DNA of 64,000 nt from Flexivirga alba (GCF_042661025.1 NZ_JBHSWH010000001.1:1302001-1366000), one strand, 5' to 3'. Numbered from the stretch's first letter, positions 35,216 through 45,467 are shown. Notes: generated by a model not told the origin, from the letters alone. Program-made: numbers and translations.

Positions 35216-37275
35216 TCAGCCCTTCAGTGGCACGGCATACAGCGTGGTGTCGCTGCCGATGGACGCAACGCAGTAGACGACCTTGGCGGTGCCGCCCTTG
35301 GGGATGGCGACCTGGCCGCTGTCCTTCGTGGCGGGCCCGAGCGACTTTCCCTGATTGGTCGCGGTCAGCACGTTGTCGCCGGACTTGCTCCACGAGTTGT
35401 TTTGGGAGATCGCGATCGGCGACCACTTCGAGGTGATGACGTGGCTGTTGCCAGTGGTCATGTCGACCCAGGCGTTGCCAGCAACCGCCCAGCTCTCGTC
35501 GGGTGCAAGCATGAAGTTGGTAGGAAAGACAGCGGGATTCACGGGTGCAGTGGTGATCCGCGGCTGCAACCCCGGCAACGAGAAGGCACACAGTCGCGAC
35601 GCCGTGGGTTCGTTCTTGGGCACGAACGCCGTGATGATCTGATCGCGGGTGGCCGCGACGAAGGTGCCGGGGGTCGTGTCGCGGGGAGCCTTGAGGGTCT
35701 TGGGTTTCGGGGCTGTGGTGGGGTCCTTGCTGAACCAGACCTTGCCGTGGGCGTCGGTTGCGACCAAGGTGCCGTCGGCCAGCACAGCGACCGGGTTTGC
35801 ACCCTTGGGCAGTGCGCGTTGCGTCAGCTTGTCGCCATACAGGACGAACGCACTCTTCGTGTTGTCCGGTTTGGTGGCGATCACCCCGCTCGTCGTCAGG
35901 GCGACGCTCCAATTCTGTTCCAGCGGCCAGGTTTTGGGGTCTCCGCCGCCGAGCGGATAGGCAAGGATCTGCGTCTGCGTGGTCAACACGATCGAGTCGG
36001 AGCCATCTATCGGGACCAGTGCGGGACCGTCGGCAACGACCGCGTCGACCGGCAGGTCGGCCTTCCACTGGGATTTGCCGCTCTGTGGGTCGAGCGAGAC
36101 CAGCTGGATGCCACCGGTCGTGTCGTTGTCGACTGTCACGACCAATTGCTTGGCGGTCACCACCATCTGCGGCGCGACGTCCGAGAGTTTCACGACCGAC
36201 CACAGGTAGCTGGCCGGCAGGCCCGCGGGCGGTCGAATGCTGTCCGGCAACGGCGTGCCGGACATCGTGGGTGTCGGTTGGTTCGCGCTGTTGTCATCGG
36301 AGCGGAACGCGAAGAACCCCGCAGTCGCGGCGCCGACCAAGGCCACCGCACCGGCACCGCCGAGCAGAAGGGTGCGCCGTGAAGGCCCGTCGCCGCGTGC
36401 TTCCCGGGGCGGCTCCTCGTCGGGCTCGTAGGCGTGGTGCCGCTCGTCTTCCGGGGAGTGGTGCCGAATCCATGAGGTGCGGTCGCCGGGGCTGTCGTGG
36501 TCGGGATCGGCCGTCCGCGGTCGTCGGTGAGGGCCGCGGTCGGCGGGGTCCGACTCTCGGTCTCGTCGTCCTCGGGCGCGTATGCCGGTTGCGGCCCCGG
36601 CTCCTCCGCAGGTGTCGAGGGAGCCGCCGGGCGGAAGGCGTTCACCGGAGCGGCGGGCTCCACCCGCTCGACCCGCGGCGCAGGCTGGCTGTGCACCGGC
36701 GCAACGACCTGTGGAGTGCCGTCCGGGGTGAGAGCGATGTGCCAGACCCGTGCGCCGGGTGTCCGACCGAGCACCCGGACGGTCTTTCCGGGAGCGTGCT
36801 CGTCCGCTCGGCGCCGTGCTTGGCGCAGCAACTGGTCGTAGGGATCCACGCCGGGGATCAGCGTGACCTCCTCGTCGTCGACCAGGCCGACGAGCCGGCC
36901 GTCGAGATCCTGCAACTCGATGACGTGCGAGATGTCGTCCGGGACGGGTCCGCCGTCCGGCGGGGCCGGTCCCGCTGCGACGGGTTCCTCGTCGGCTTCC
37001 GGCGGCGGCACTTCCCATGCGTCGCCGTCGGGTCCGATGCCCAGGTGAAAAGTGGCGCCGTCCGGCGTCATACCGGCGACGCGAATGGTGTGACCGGGCT
37101 CGGTGCGGTCAGCGCGCCGACGCGCGGCGCGGATCAGCGCGCGGTGGACGCCGACACCCGGCGGCACGGTGATCTGTTCGTCGTCCAACCAGGCCGTCGG
37201 GGCGCCATTGGCGTCGTTTCGCACTTGCAGGACGAATGCCGGGCGCGGCGGAACGTCGTGTTCGTGCTCAGTCAT
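35216..37275 (-). pseudogene. Membrane-anchored PQQ-like beta-propeller protein with N-terminal repeated domain (frameshifted)
   Basis: About 686 residues after repair. The N-terminus holds two copies of a ~80-residue domain (residues ~14-95 and ~112-190; both carry an ARRRADxxxPG(H/K)T(I/V)RV element and a HLGIGPDG/HIALTPDG strand). A Pro-rich linker follows, one helix (LLLGGAGAVALVGAATAGFF), then a beta-propeller outside the membrane (repeats such as VVSLDPQSGKSQW-like strands). At 36504-36510 a GGG run seems one base short: DDRGRPIP continues in the other frame as DHDSPGDRTSWIRHH. Function unknown; the type resembles ESX-associated or serine-kinase-like surface propellers. Confidence 0.65.
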
Positions 37276-37592
37276 GGCGCTTTCAAGTCGTCTGCGAGAG
37301 GTGTGTGCGGGACCGGAGGTTACCGGCGGGTCGGGACAACCCCGCCAGGCGATTCACGATCGGTCCGAACGAGTCTGACACGGCGATCGCCGCCCTCCGA
37401 CGGCGCGCCGCGGTCGAAATCTGTTCGTGACCTTTGGCGGGAGCCTGCTCGCGTCGCCGACTTCCGCTCGATGTAGATGTGTAGGAGGTTCTAAGCAGAA
37501 CACTAGAGAGTGCTAGACGGTGATATCGGGGCCGCGGCTCGCCGAGTCCGGCCCGCAGGCCCGGGGCGCGCCGCGACGGGTACGCTCCCACG
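37276..37592. other. Divergent intergenic region, propeller gene / murE-like gene
   Basis: No coding frame with a recognisable product. The stretch 37470-37520 is A/T-richer (GTAGATGTGTAGGAGGTTCT and onward, then AACACTAGAGAGTGCTAG, an imperfect dyad) and probably holds promoter elements. No riboswitch that I can identify. Confidence 0.35.
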
Positions 37593-39041
37593 GTGCCGTT
37601 GGACCAGAAAAGCGTTGCGCGCGTGCTCGGAGTGGAGGTGCCCCCGCTCACCGGGCCGATCGTCGCGGTCACCCATGACTCCCGTGCGGTCGTGCCCGGA
37701 GGCGCGTTCGTCGCGATCAACGGCTTCACCACCCGCGGGGCGGACTTCGTTCCGCAGGCGATGGAGCGCGGTGCCGCACTGGTCATCGCCGAGGAGCCGA
37801 TTGACGGCATCCCGACAGCCGTGGTGCCCGACGACCGCGTCGCGCTCGCGGCGCTCGCGACCGAACTCGCCGGACATCCTTCCCACGACCTGACCGTCTA
37901 CGGCATCACCGGCACCAACGGCAAGACCACCAGCTCCTACGTGCTGCACGCGATCCTCACCGCTGCGTATGGCGAAGCCACCACCGGCCTGATGACCACC
38001 GCCGAGATCATCGTCGGCACACATCACGAGATGGCGGTTCGCACCACCGGCGAAGCCACCGAGGTGCAGGCCAACCTCGCCCGGATGCGTGACGCCGGAC
38101 TGCAGCACGTCGTCCTGGAGACCAGCTCGCACGGCATACATCTGCATCGGGTAGACGGAACCCGGTATGCCGCAGCGCTTTTCACCAACCTCACCCGCGA
38201 CCACCTCGACCTGCACGGCACTATGGAGGCTTACTATCGGACCAAGCGCAAGCTCTTCGAGTGGACCGACGGGCCCAAGCTCGCCAACGCCGACGACGAG
38301 TGGGGTGCGCGACTCGCGCAGGAGATCCCTGGCACGCTGACCTTCGGGGCCGCGTCGAATGCCGACTACCGCATCGACCACGAGCGCCGCGACGGCGTGC
38401 ACACCGTTTTCGAGCTGGTGACGCCGCGACACGGGAGGCTGAAGCTGCGCATCCCATTGCTGGGTGACTACAACGTGCACAACGTCGCCGGTGCCGCCGG
38501 CATCGCCCTCGAAATGGGTATGTCGCCAGACATCCTCACCCGAGCTGTCAGCGAAATGCGCCAGGTGCCAGGACGATTCGAGCGCGTCCCGGCCGCCGTC
38601 GACCGCGGCTTCGAGGTCGTCGTCGACTACGCGCACACCGACATCGGGCTGCGCGCCGTGCTCGAGGTAGCCCGCGAAGTCGCCGGCGCAGGCCGCCTGC
38701 TGTGTGTGTATGGCGCGGCCGGTGCGCGCGACCGCGACAAGCGGCCGAAGATGGGCGCGGTGGCTTCCGAGCTGGCCGACGTCGCGATCATCACCACCGA
38801 CGACGCCTATCACGAGGACCCGCAGGACATCGCCAACGAAGTGATGGCCGGCGCCGACCCCGCCAACACCACGATCGTGATCGACCGGCGGGATGCGATC
38901 GACAAGGCGCTGCGTGAGGCACGATCCGGCGACGTCGTCGTCGTGGCGGGCAAGGGTCACGAGCGGGTGCAGCACCTGGCGACCGGCGACGTGCCGTTCC
39001 ACGACACGACGGTCGTCACCGAACTGCTCACCTCCCGCTGA
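37593..39041 (+). CDS. MurE-like Mur ligase
   Basis: 482 residues, GTG start. Three Mur-ligase domains: N-terminal UDP-binding (THDSRAVVPGGAFVAI), ATPase with GTNGKTT at residues 107-113 and LETSSHGIHLHRV, and C-terminal domain with VVVDYAHTDIGLRAVL. In MurE the diamino acid is recognised by a DNPR-type motif; here the equivalent is TTDDAYHEDP near residue 405, unlike known mDAP or lysine forms. It stands outside any division/cell-wall cluster. It may be a paralogue adding another amino acid to a muramyl peptide or a different substrate. Confidence 0.85.
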   Translation: MPLDQKSVARVLGVEVPPLTGPIVAVTHDSRAVVPGGAFVAINGFTTRGADFVPQAMERGAALVIAEEPIDGIPTAVVPDDRVALAALATELAGHPSHDLTVYGITGTNGKTTSSYVLHAILTAAYGEATTGLMTTAEIIVGTHHEMAVRTTGEATEVQANLARMRDAGLQHVVLETSSHGIHLHRVDGTRYAAALFTNLTRDHLDLHGTMEAYYRTKRKLFEWTDGPKLANADDEWGARLAQEIPGTLTFGAASNADYRIDHERRDGVHTVFELVTPRHGRLKLRIPLLGDYNVHNVAGAAGIALEMGMSPDILTRAVSEMRQVPGRFERVPAAVDRGFEVVVDYAHTDIGLRAVLEVAREVAGAGRLLCVYGAAGARDRDKRPKMGAVASELADVAIITTDDAYHEDPQDIANEVMAGADPANTTIVIDRRDAIDKALREARSGDVVVVAGKGHERVQHLATGDVPFHDTTVVTELLTSR

Positions 39042-39083
39042 CCGAGAGTCTCAGCCCACGGGTGGGCGTTTGCGGCGTACTGG

Positions 39084-39102
39084 ACTCTCCCCTGGGGAGA
39101 GT
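39084..39102. terminator. Short perfect hairpin after murE-like gene
   Basis: ACTCTCCCC and GGGGAGAGT around a single central T. Position 43 bases after the stop codon of the ligase suggests a terminator or processing site; the loop is too small for a normal hairpin, so an operator for the downstream GDPD gene is the alternative. Confidence 0.4.
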
Positions 39103-39161
39103 TGTGCACGGTGTCCGCGGGTCGCTGGCGCGATGAGGATCGACTTTGCAACGATAGGTCT

Positions 39162-39986
39162 GTGCGCACAGTCGGCTCACCGCTCGGTGGCGGCCCGCCC
39201 AAGGTGATTGCTCACCGCGGGGCCAGTCACGACAACCCCGAACACACTCTCGGCGCCTATGAGCGCGCGATCGCCCAGGGGGCCGACGGCCTCGAGTGCG
39301 ACGTGCGACTGACGGCCGACCGGCACCTGGTCTGCGTCCACGACCGACGCGTCAACCGGACCTCCAACGGGCACGGCACCGTTTCGACCTTGGAGTTGGC
39401 GCAGCTGGAGGGCCTCGACTGGGGGAGTTGGAAGGACGCGCACGGTGACGAGAACGAGGTCCCGGACCGGCATCACGCCAACATCCTCACGCTGCGGCAG
39501 CTGATCCGATCCGTCCTCGCGAGCGACCGCAAACCCGACCTGGTCATCGAGACCAAGCACCCGACCCGGTATGCCGGGGAGGTCGAGCGCCGGCTGGTGA
39601 ACCTGCTGGGCGAGTTCGACCTGCTGAGGGCAGCGCCCGACAAGCCGGTGGTGCGGGTGATGTCGTTCTCCTCCATGGCGATTCAGCGAGTCGCCAAGCT
39701 CGCCCCGCACCTTCAGCGGGTGCAGCTCATCGAGGTCGGCACGTCGCCGTTCTTCCGCGACGGGCTGCCGTCGAATGTCGCAATCGCCGGCCCCCGCATG
39801 GGGATGATCCGTCGCAATCCCGAATTCGTTGCGCGACAACACCATTACGGACACCAAGTGCATGTGTGGACCGCCGACAAGGAGCCCGACATCGAGCTGT
39901 GCCTGCGCATCGGTGTCGACGCGATCATCACCAACCGGCCGGCGCTGGTGCGCGAGATGGTCGACGCGGCATACCCAGTGCAGTGA
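39162..39986 (+). CDS. Glycerophosphodiester phosphodiesterase
   Basis: 274 residues from GTG 39162; a longer frame from 39102 has no support. Catalytic GDPD features are clear: AHRGASHDNPEHTLGAYERA with the active His-Arg, LECDVRLTADRHLVCVHDRR with metal and catalytic residues, then VIETKHPTRY. No signal peptide, so cytosolic. It hydrolyses deacylated phospholipid headgroups to glycerol 3-phosphate and an alcohol. Confidence 0.92.
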   Translation: MRTVGSPLGGGPPKVIAHRGASHDNPEHTLGAYERAIAQGADGLECDVRLTADRHLVCVHDRRVNRTSNGHGTVSTLELAQLEGLDWGSWKDAHGDENEVPDRHHANILTLRQLIRSVLASDRKPDLVIETKHPTRYAGEVERRLVNLLGEFDLLRAAPDKPVVRVMSFSSMAIQRVAKLAPHLQRVQLIEVGTSPFFRDGLPSNVAIAGPRMGMIRRNPEFVARQHHYGHQVHVWTADKEPDIELCLRIGVDAIITNRPALVREMVDAAYPVQ

Positions 39987-40080
39987 CTCAGAAATCGGGC
40001 CGATCCGGCATGATGACTCCTCGATGCCCCGCGCACAACCAGGCGGCGCGACCGGTTATGACGAGGAGAGGTGGCACCAC

Positions 40081-40509
40081 GTGAGTGAGAAGCGCAAGTC
40101 CGAGCCCTGGGTGCGGACGGTGCGACTGCCGTGGACCATCGACTCCGTGCCGCGCGTCCGCGAGGAGATCGTCGGTGACCTTGGCGACGGCAAGCTGCCG
40201 TCCAAGGTGGTCGAGGAGGCCGAGACGGTCGTCGCGGAGTTGGTCGCCAACGCGATCCTGCATGGTCGTCCGTTGCCCGACGGAACGGTGCGGGTCCGCT
40301 GGCGTGCTCGCCCGCCGCGGGTCGAGATCGAGGTCACCGACGGCGGCTCCGAAAAACAACCCAAGCCCAAGCCACAGTCGGACTGGGCGCCGAGCGGGCG
40401 AGGTCTGCGGATCGTGCGCTCGCTGGCCTTCGAGTGGGGCGTCAACGACGACGACGGTCACACGATGGTCTGGGCGGCGCTCGGCGGCGCGTCGCGGCGT
40501 CGGATCTGA
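40081..40509 (+). CDS. Anti-sigma-factor-type ATP-binding protein (HATPase_c_2)
   Basis: 142 residues from GTG 40081, chosen for GAGGAGAGG 9 bases upstream; ATG 40024 in the same frame is less likely. GHKL ATPase fold like RsbW/SpoIIAB: N box ELVANAILHG, G1 box IEVTDGG, G2 box GRGLRIV. Such small kinases hold a sigma factor or phosphorylate an anti-anti-sigma protein. No partner is encoded next to it. Confidence 0.88.
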   Translation: MSEKRKSEPWVRTVRLPWTIDSVPRVREEIVGDLGDGKLPSKVVEEAETVVAELVANAILHGRPLPDGTVRVRWRARPPRVEIEVTDGGSEKQPKPKPQSDWAPSGRGLRIVRSLAFEWGVNDDDGHTMVWAALGGASRRRI

Positions 40510-40519
40510 GGCAGTGGGT

Positions 40520-41393
40520 ATGACGATCCCGATCGACGGACTGAAGGTCGGTCACTGGACCGACATGGATGCCCGAACTGGTTGCACCGCAATCGAATTC
40601 CCACCCGGAACGGTTGCGTCATACGAATGCCGTGGCGGTGCGCCCGCCTCGCGCGAGCTGTTGCTGATGGAGCCGGACAAGTCCGTCACCAGCATCGACG
40701 CGCTGCTGCTCACCGGCGGATCGGCCTTCGGGCTGGCCGCCGCCGACGGCGTGATGCGTCGCATGGAGGAGCTCGGCTCCGGCGTGCCGACCCCGCCGGA
40801 GCCGTGCCGATCGTGCCGGCGCTTGCGCTCTTCGACCTGGCCGTCGGTGACGGGTCGGTCCGCCCCGGCGCCGAGCAGGGTATGCCGCAGCGGCCGCTGC
40901 CACCACTGACGACCCGGCGACCGGCCAGGTCGGCGCGGGGACCGGTGCGATGGTCAGCCATTGGCGCGGACCGGAGGGAGCACGCCCCGGCGGCATACGC
41001 ACTGCGACTCGTCGTCTTGGCGAGGTCGTGGTCTGGGCACTGGTGGTGGTCAACGCTTTTGGCGACATCGACGACGGCTCTGCGCCGGTCGACACGACGT
41101 CCGTCGAGGCATTGCAGCAGCACTTCGGGTTCGATCGCACGCACACGACCATCGGGCTGGTCGTCACCAACGCCACGCTCGACAAGGTCGGTTGCCGCAT
41201 CGTCGCGCAGGGCGCGCACGATGGTCTGGCCCGCGCGATCACTCCGCCGCACACGCGCTTCGACGGCGACGCGCTGGTGGCCGCCGCCACCGGCGAGGTC
41301 GATGCGCACGTTGACGTCATACGCCTACTCGCGCTCGCCGCGGTCACCGACGCCATCCGCAGCACCACCGCCGGAGGCGGCGCCCTACGCTGA
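40520..41393 (+). pseudogene. P1-family (DmpA/NylC-like) peptidase (two frameshifts)
   Basis: About 291 residues after repair. N-terminus: LKVGHWTDMDARTGCTAIEFP and LLLTGGSAFGLAAADGVMR, typical of the P1/NylC group. Near 40797 one G is missing (GVPTP continues as AGAVPIVPALALFDLAV in the next frame). Near 40878-40880 another G is missing (GAEQG, then Y-A-A and DDPATGQVGAGTG). The last part reads TTIGLVVTNATLDKVGC, where T-T before IGLVVTNA is the expected self-cleavage region. Both shifts are single-base losses in G/C runs. Starts 10 bases after the ATPase stop. Confidence 0.8.
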
Positions 41394-41399
41394 TGCCCC

Positions 41400-42332
41400 A
41401 TGGGTAAGGCATCGCGCCGCAAGGGCGCCGACAAGAAGACCGCACGTGCGGCGCGAGTCCCTTTCGCGCCCAGGCCGTTCGAAGGTTTGCCGGGCGAGAC
41501 CGGCTGGGTCGCGATGCGCGAGATCCTCCCGGCGGCCACCGCCCGGCTCACCTTCTCGTATGACGGCGGCGAGCACACCGCCAGAGTCGCAACCGTCCTG
41601 CCGTTGGCCTGGGCCGGCCTGCACCGCACCGACGGCGAGCGCTTCATCGCCACCCAGTCCGGCGCGGGATCGGGTGACCTCAGCCGCGACCTGGCGGCCG
41701 CGCTGATCGCCACCGTCGACACGGAGCCGGGACAGCCGGTGGTCAAGACGCCGCCGGTGACCGCGGAGACACCTCGCCTGCAGGACCTGCTCACCGGCGA
41801 CGCACCCGAGATCGAGTTGCACGACGGCTTCGACTTCTGGATCGAGCAGGACGAGCTCGACGAGGCGACTGCCGCGTCGCTGGAGCAGGCCAATTCGGCG
41901 GTCACACCGACCGTGCCCCTGCCGTCCGTGCAGTCGGCCTACTGGTGCCGGATCGGTGAACGCACTTACGTGCGTTGGGTTTTGCCGCACGACGAGGACG
42001 AGGCCACCGCTGCGCTGGCCCGCCTGCACGCTGCTGGCAACGATGCACTCATGCGGGGTCCCCGCGAAGTATCGGAGGAGCGAAGCGGAGGAGAACTTCG
42101 TGGGGTGTCTGAAGCAGGTCGGTTGCTCGGTGCCTTCCGCACTTGCGGTCTGTTGGTCCCCGTCTGGGAGGTCGACGCGGCGGCGGAGCCTGCGTCATAC
42201 GACGGGGGTATGGGGGAGCTGAGCACTCGCTTCACCGAGGCGCTGGAGTCGGTGCGCAGCGGCGACCCGCTGACCGATGCCGAGCGACGTGCACGGGCGG
42301 GCCTGGTGTCGCGTCAGATCACGATTCGCTGA
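41400..42332 (+). CDS. DUF5926 family protein
   Basis: 310 residues. The start MGKASRRKGADKK and the stretch RPFEGLPGETGWVAMREILPAATA are hallmarks of DUF5926, an actinobacterial family of unknown function. Its basic SRRKG-like start recalls SEC-C or nucleic-acid-associated proteins. Residues ~220-236 (RGPREVSEERSGGELRGV) come from a palindromic repeat read in frame. Ends overlapping the convergent membrane-protein gene. Confidence 0.85.
   Translation: MGKASRRKGADKKTARAARVPFAPRPFEGLPGETGWVAMREILPAATARLTFSYDGGEHTARVATVLPLAWAGLHRTDGERFIATQSGAGSGDLSRDLAAALIATVDTEPGQPVVKTPPVTAETPRLQDLLTGDAPEIELHDGFDFWIEQDELDEATAASLEQANSAVTPTVPLPSVQSAYWCRIGERTYVRWVLPHDEDEATAALARLHAAGNDALMRGPREVSEERSGGELRGVSEAGRLLGAFRTCGLLVPVWEVDAAAEPASYDGGMGELSTRFTEALESVRSGDPLTDAERRARAGLVSRQITIR
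42060..42105. repeat. Family B palindromic repeat inside the DUF5926 gene
   Basis: CCCCGCGAAGTATCGGAGGA on the left and AACTTCGTGGGG on the right, with GAGCGAAGCGGAG in the middle. Arms are complementary. Same family as 33744-33790. It inserts about 16 codons without breaking the frame. Confidence 0.7.
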
Positions 42333-44522
42333 CCGGGGCGTCGTCACTGATCCGTTTGGGGTGCGCGAGCGTGCCACGCACGCGCTCGCGCTCCAGGCCG
42401 ACCGAGGGGCGGCGGCCAGCAACATCAGCAGTGGTGCCAGCAGCAATAATCCGGTCGGCGGGATCGACACCCCGGAGTCGTTGGACACGAAGCCGAGGAT
42501 CCAGCAGACGACGATGGCGGCGATGCCCTCACCGAGCATCGGGACCCGGTTGACCAGTGGCATCAGCAGTCGACCGGGCCACCGCGACGGCGTCAGCAGG
42601 ATCACGATCGCCAGGATGAGGATCAGTGGCACAACGGCTGTCAGTACGTTGCTGCTCAACATGACCCAGTTGGCTCGCAGGATCCGCTGGATGCCGGAGA
42701 AGTCTCCGTGGTAGCGGATCTGAGCGACGAAATCGCCCAGGTGCGTGCGGTATTGCGGTGGACGCAGGTAGTCCAGCACCGCGATGGTGCCGACGATCCC
42801 GACGGCCGCGCCGCCGATGAGGGCGGCCCGCCGCCAGGTCAGCGCCAGTCCGCCGGCGTTGAGTGCGAGGTAGGCGAAGGCCGGGAACATCGCCAGCGGC
42901 CCGCCGCCGTCGGCGCCCCAGATGGGGGTCCCGTCGACCAGCAGCGTGACCAGGCCGATGAGGATGACGGTTGCCGCTGCCAGCCTGCGGTGTCCACCGC
43001 GCACGAGCACTCCGGCCAGCAGCGCACAGATCACCAGCGACGCGGTCGCGATCATGGCGTCACCGACGTTGCCCATGCCGTAGAACCGGCCGCCATACAC
43101 CGGCTGCAGGCCCATCATCGACACGAACTGCAACGGCGTTCCGTGTATGACGTCCAGCAGCAGCACTGACAACGTCACGACGGCGATGAACAGCGGTGCG
43201 CCGATCGGATACTTCCGCCACGGGCCGAGCAACGCCAGCGCCGAGATGAGCACCGAGAAGCCGACGACCCCCCAGCCCAGGGCGAAGGTGGGATCCGCGG
43301 CATCCCACCACGGGACCAGACCGATGAGCCAGGTGCTGACCGGCATCGACGCGGTGATCGCTGCGCAGCTGCTGAGCCACCACCGCAGCGGCTTGCTCGA
43401 CTTCGTGGGCACTCCGGCTCGGGCGGCGGAGCGGCGGCGGAGCCACCACCAGACGCAGCCGGCACCGAGCAGCACGGCCATCGTCACGACGAAGCGCGTC
43501 AGGAAATCACCCGACAGGGCGTGCTCCACCTGCAGTTGCATCGCGACCATGCCGGCGTCGACGATCGCGCTGGTGCCCTTGACACGGGGCTGCACGGCCG
43601 GGACGCGGCCCTCCGGCAAATGCGGCGCCTTGTTACCCAGGCGGGCGAAGACCAGCGCGGACAGGTCGGTCAGCTGCACCACGCCGGGCTGTTGGGTGGA
43701 TTCCGACGTGAGCAGGCCGTGCGGGACACCAGGCCCCTTGATCACGACGGTGTGCAGCAGCTCCGGACCGGTGTCGTCGGCGAAGCCGCCCACGACGATC
43801 GTGGCGTTGGGCGGCGCGTTCGCCAGGATCGAGCCGAGCAGCTTGTCGTCCATCGTCTGCAGGCCGATGAAAGTGATGGGGCACGAGGTGACGTCGACGG
43901 TGGCCGGGTCGGCGACGTAATGCTCGATCCGCCCCTGGGCGTTCGCGGCCGCGAGCGCCGCGTAAGGGCCGGCCGCCGTGATGCACTGACCGCCCGCGGT
44001 CATCCGGGTGGTGACGTTCGACGGGTCGGCGGGCACCGCCCTGGCCTTGGCGCGTGTTCGCACCGCCTCCCAGTTCGAATAGACCGCTGGTGCTCCGCTG
44101 CCGGTCGTGGAGTCGGTGGTGATCGGTGTGGGTGGCTTCGGTTTGGTGCACGGCAGGGGTTTCTTGCCCGGCGAAGTCATCGGCACCCGGAACCCCTCCG
44201 TCGTGCGCTTGCCTGCTCCGATGGTCAGCCATGACTGGTTGTCACAGCTGTGTGAGCTGAGGCTGCGGGTGGTCAGCGACCCGACGGCACCCTCGTGGGC
44301 GAGGTTCCACAGGGTCGGGGTCTTCGTCGCGCTGACCTGGTCCCAGGAAAGCGTCGGCTGGCTGACCACGATGAGCGGACCGGGCTGGCTGATCCTTTCG
44401 GCCGCCGGCCACCGGGTCAGGTAGGAGATCAGATAGGAACCGCCGACGGCGACCACGGCGACGCACACCACCCACACAAGCCACCGTCGCAACACCGGGC
44501 AAATCGTACGTGACAAAACCAT
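42319..44522 (-). pseudogene. Large membrane protein with alkaline-phosphatase-like extracellular domain (frameshifted near the end)
   Basis: About 734 residues. Start taken at ATG 44522 with GGAG upstream; frame is open to 44666. One N-terminal anchor helix, an outside domain of ~330 residues (LIVVSQPTLSWDQVSATKTP, WLTIGAGKRT; this pattern occurs in actinobacterial proteins distantly like phosphodiesterase/alkaline phosphatase), then ~10 membrane helices. Near 42406-42409 a G run seems one short: LLMLLAAAP should continue as SVGLERERVRGTLAHPKR and stop at 42319. Otherwise the frame runs on to 42195 through the neighbouring gene. Function unknown. Confidence 0.7.
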
Positions 44523-44612
44523 CAAACTCCGACGCTGGATGGTGTATGGCGCGCGGCGTCCGTATGACGAAGCGTCGATGCCCGCGGACGGCATCGCTCG
44601 TAAGCTTCGGAC

Positions 44613-45467
44613 GTGATCCCACCTCGACGCATCGCCTATCAGGGCGAACTCGGCTCCAACTCGCACTCGGTGTGCGAGCGCGAATATCCCGATCTGGAGA
44701 GCGTGCCGTGCGCGTCGTTCGAGGATGTCTTTGCGGCGGTCGAGCCCGGTAACGGCGGCGCTCCGAGTGCCGATCTGGCGATGATCCCGATTGACAACTC
44801 ACTGGCGGGCCGAGTCGCCGACATACATCACTTCCTGCCGCGCAGCAGGCTGCACATCGTGGCGGAGCACTTCCACCGGATCCGCTTCTCGCTGATGGCG
44901 ATCCCCGGTGCGTCCATAGGTGACCTGCGCACCGTGCACAGTCACGTGCACGCGCTCGGGCAGTGCCGCAACGTCATACGAGAGCTGGGCCTGGAGCCGG
45001 TGATCTCCGGTGACACGGCGGGCGCCGCCCGTGAGGTCGCCGAGGCGGCCGACCCGACGATGGGCGCGATCAGTCCGCCGCTCGCGGCGGAGATCTACGG
45101 GCTGGAGGTGCTGCGCGACGACATCGAGGACGAAGACCACAACACCACCCGTTTCGTGGTGCTCTCCCGGGACTTCGTCGTCCCGCCGCAGGGGTCAGGC
45201 CCGATGGTGACCAGTTTCATCTTCAACGTGCGCAACATCCCCGCGGCGCTCTACAAGGCACTCGGCGGTTTTGCGACCAACGGCATCAACATGACCAAGC
45301 TCGAGTCCTACATGGTGGGAGGCAAATTCGCCGCGACGCAGTTCCTCAGCGAGGTCGACGGGCATCCCGAGGACCCCGCGCTGAAGCGCGCGTTGGACGA
45401 GTTGCGCTTCTTCACCACCGACGTCAAGATCCTCGGCGTCTATCCCGCCGCGCCCGAGCGGCGTTGA
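44613..45467 (+). CDS. pheA: Prephenate dehydratase
   Basis: 284 residues, GTG start. Catalytic dehydratase domain (RIAYQGELGSNSH, MIPIDNSLAGRVAD, and the TRF motif in NTTRFVVLSR), then an ACT regulatory domain (SFIFNVRNIPAALYKALGG, GINMTKLESYMVGG). Makes phenylpyruvate for phenylalanine; the ACT domain gives feedback inhibition by phenylalanine. The ESYM form in place of ESRP is the variant seen in alphaproteobacterial-type enzymes. Confidence 0.93.
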   Translation: MIPPRRIAYQGELGSNSHSVCEREYPDLESVPCASFEDVFAAVEPGNGGAPSADLAMIPIDNSLAGRVADIHHFLPRSRLHIVAEHFHRIRFSLMAIPGASIGDLRTVHSHVHALGQCRNVIRELGLEPVISGDTAGAAREVAEAADPTMGAISPPLAAEIYGLEVLRDDIEDEDHNTTRFVVLSRDFVVPPQGSGPMVTSFIFNVRNIPAALYKALGGFATNGINMTKLESYMVGGKFAATQFLSEVDGHPEDPALKRALDELRFFTTDVKILGVYPAAPERR

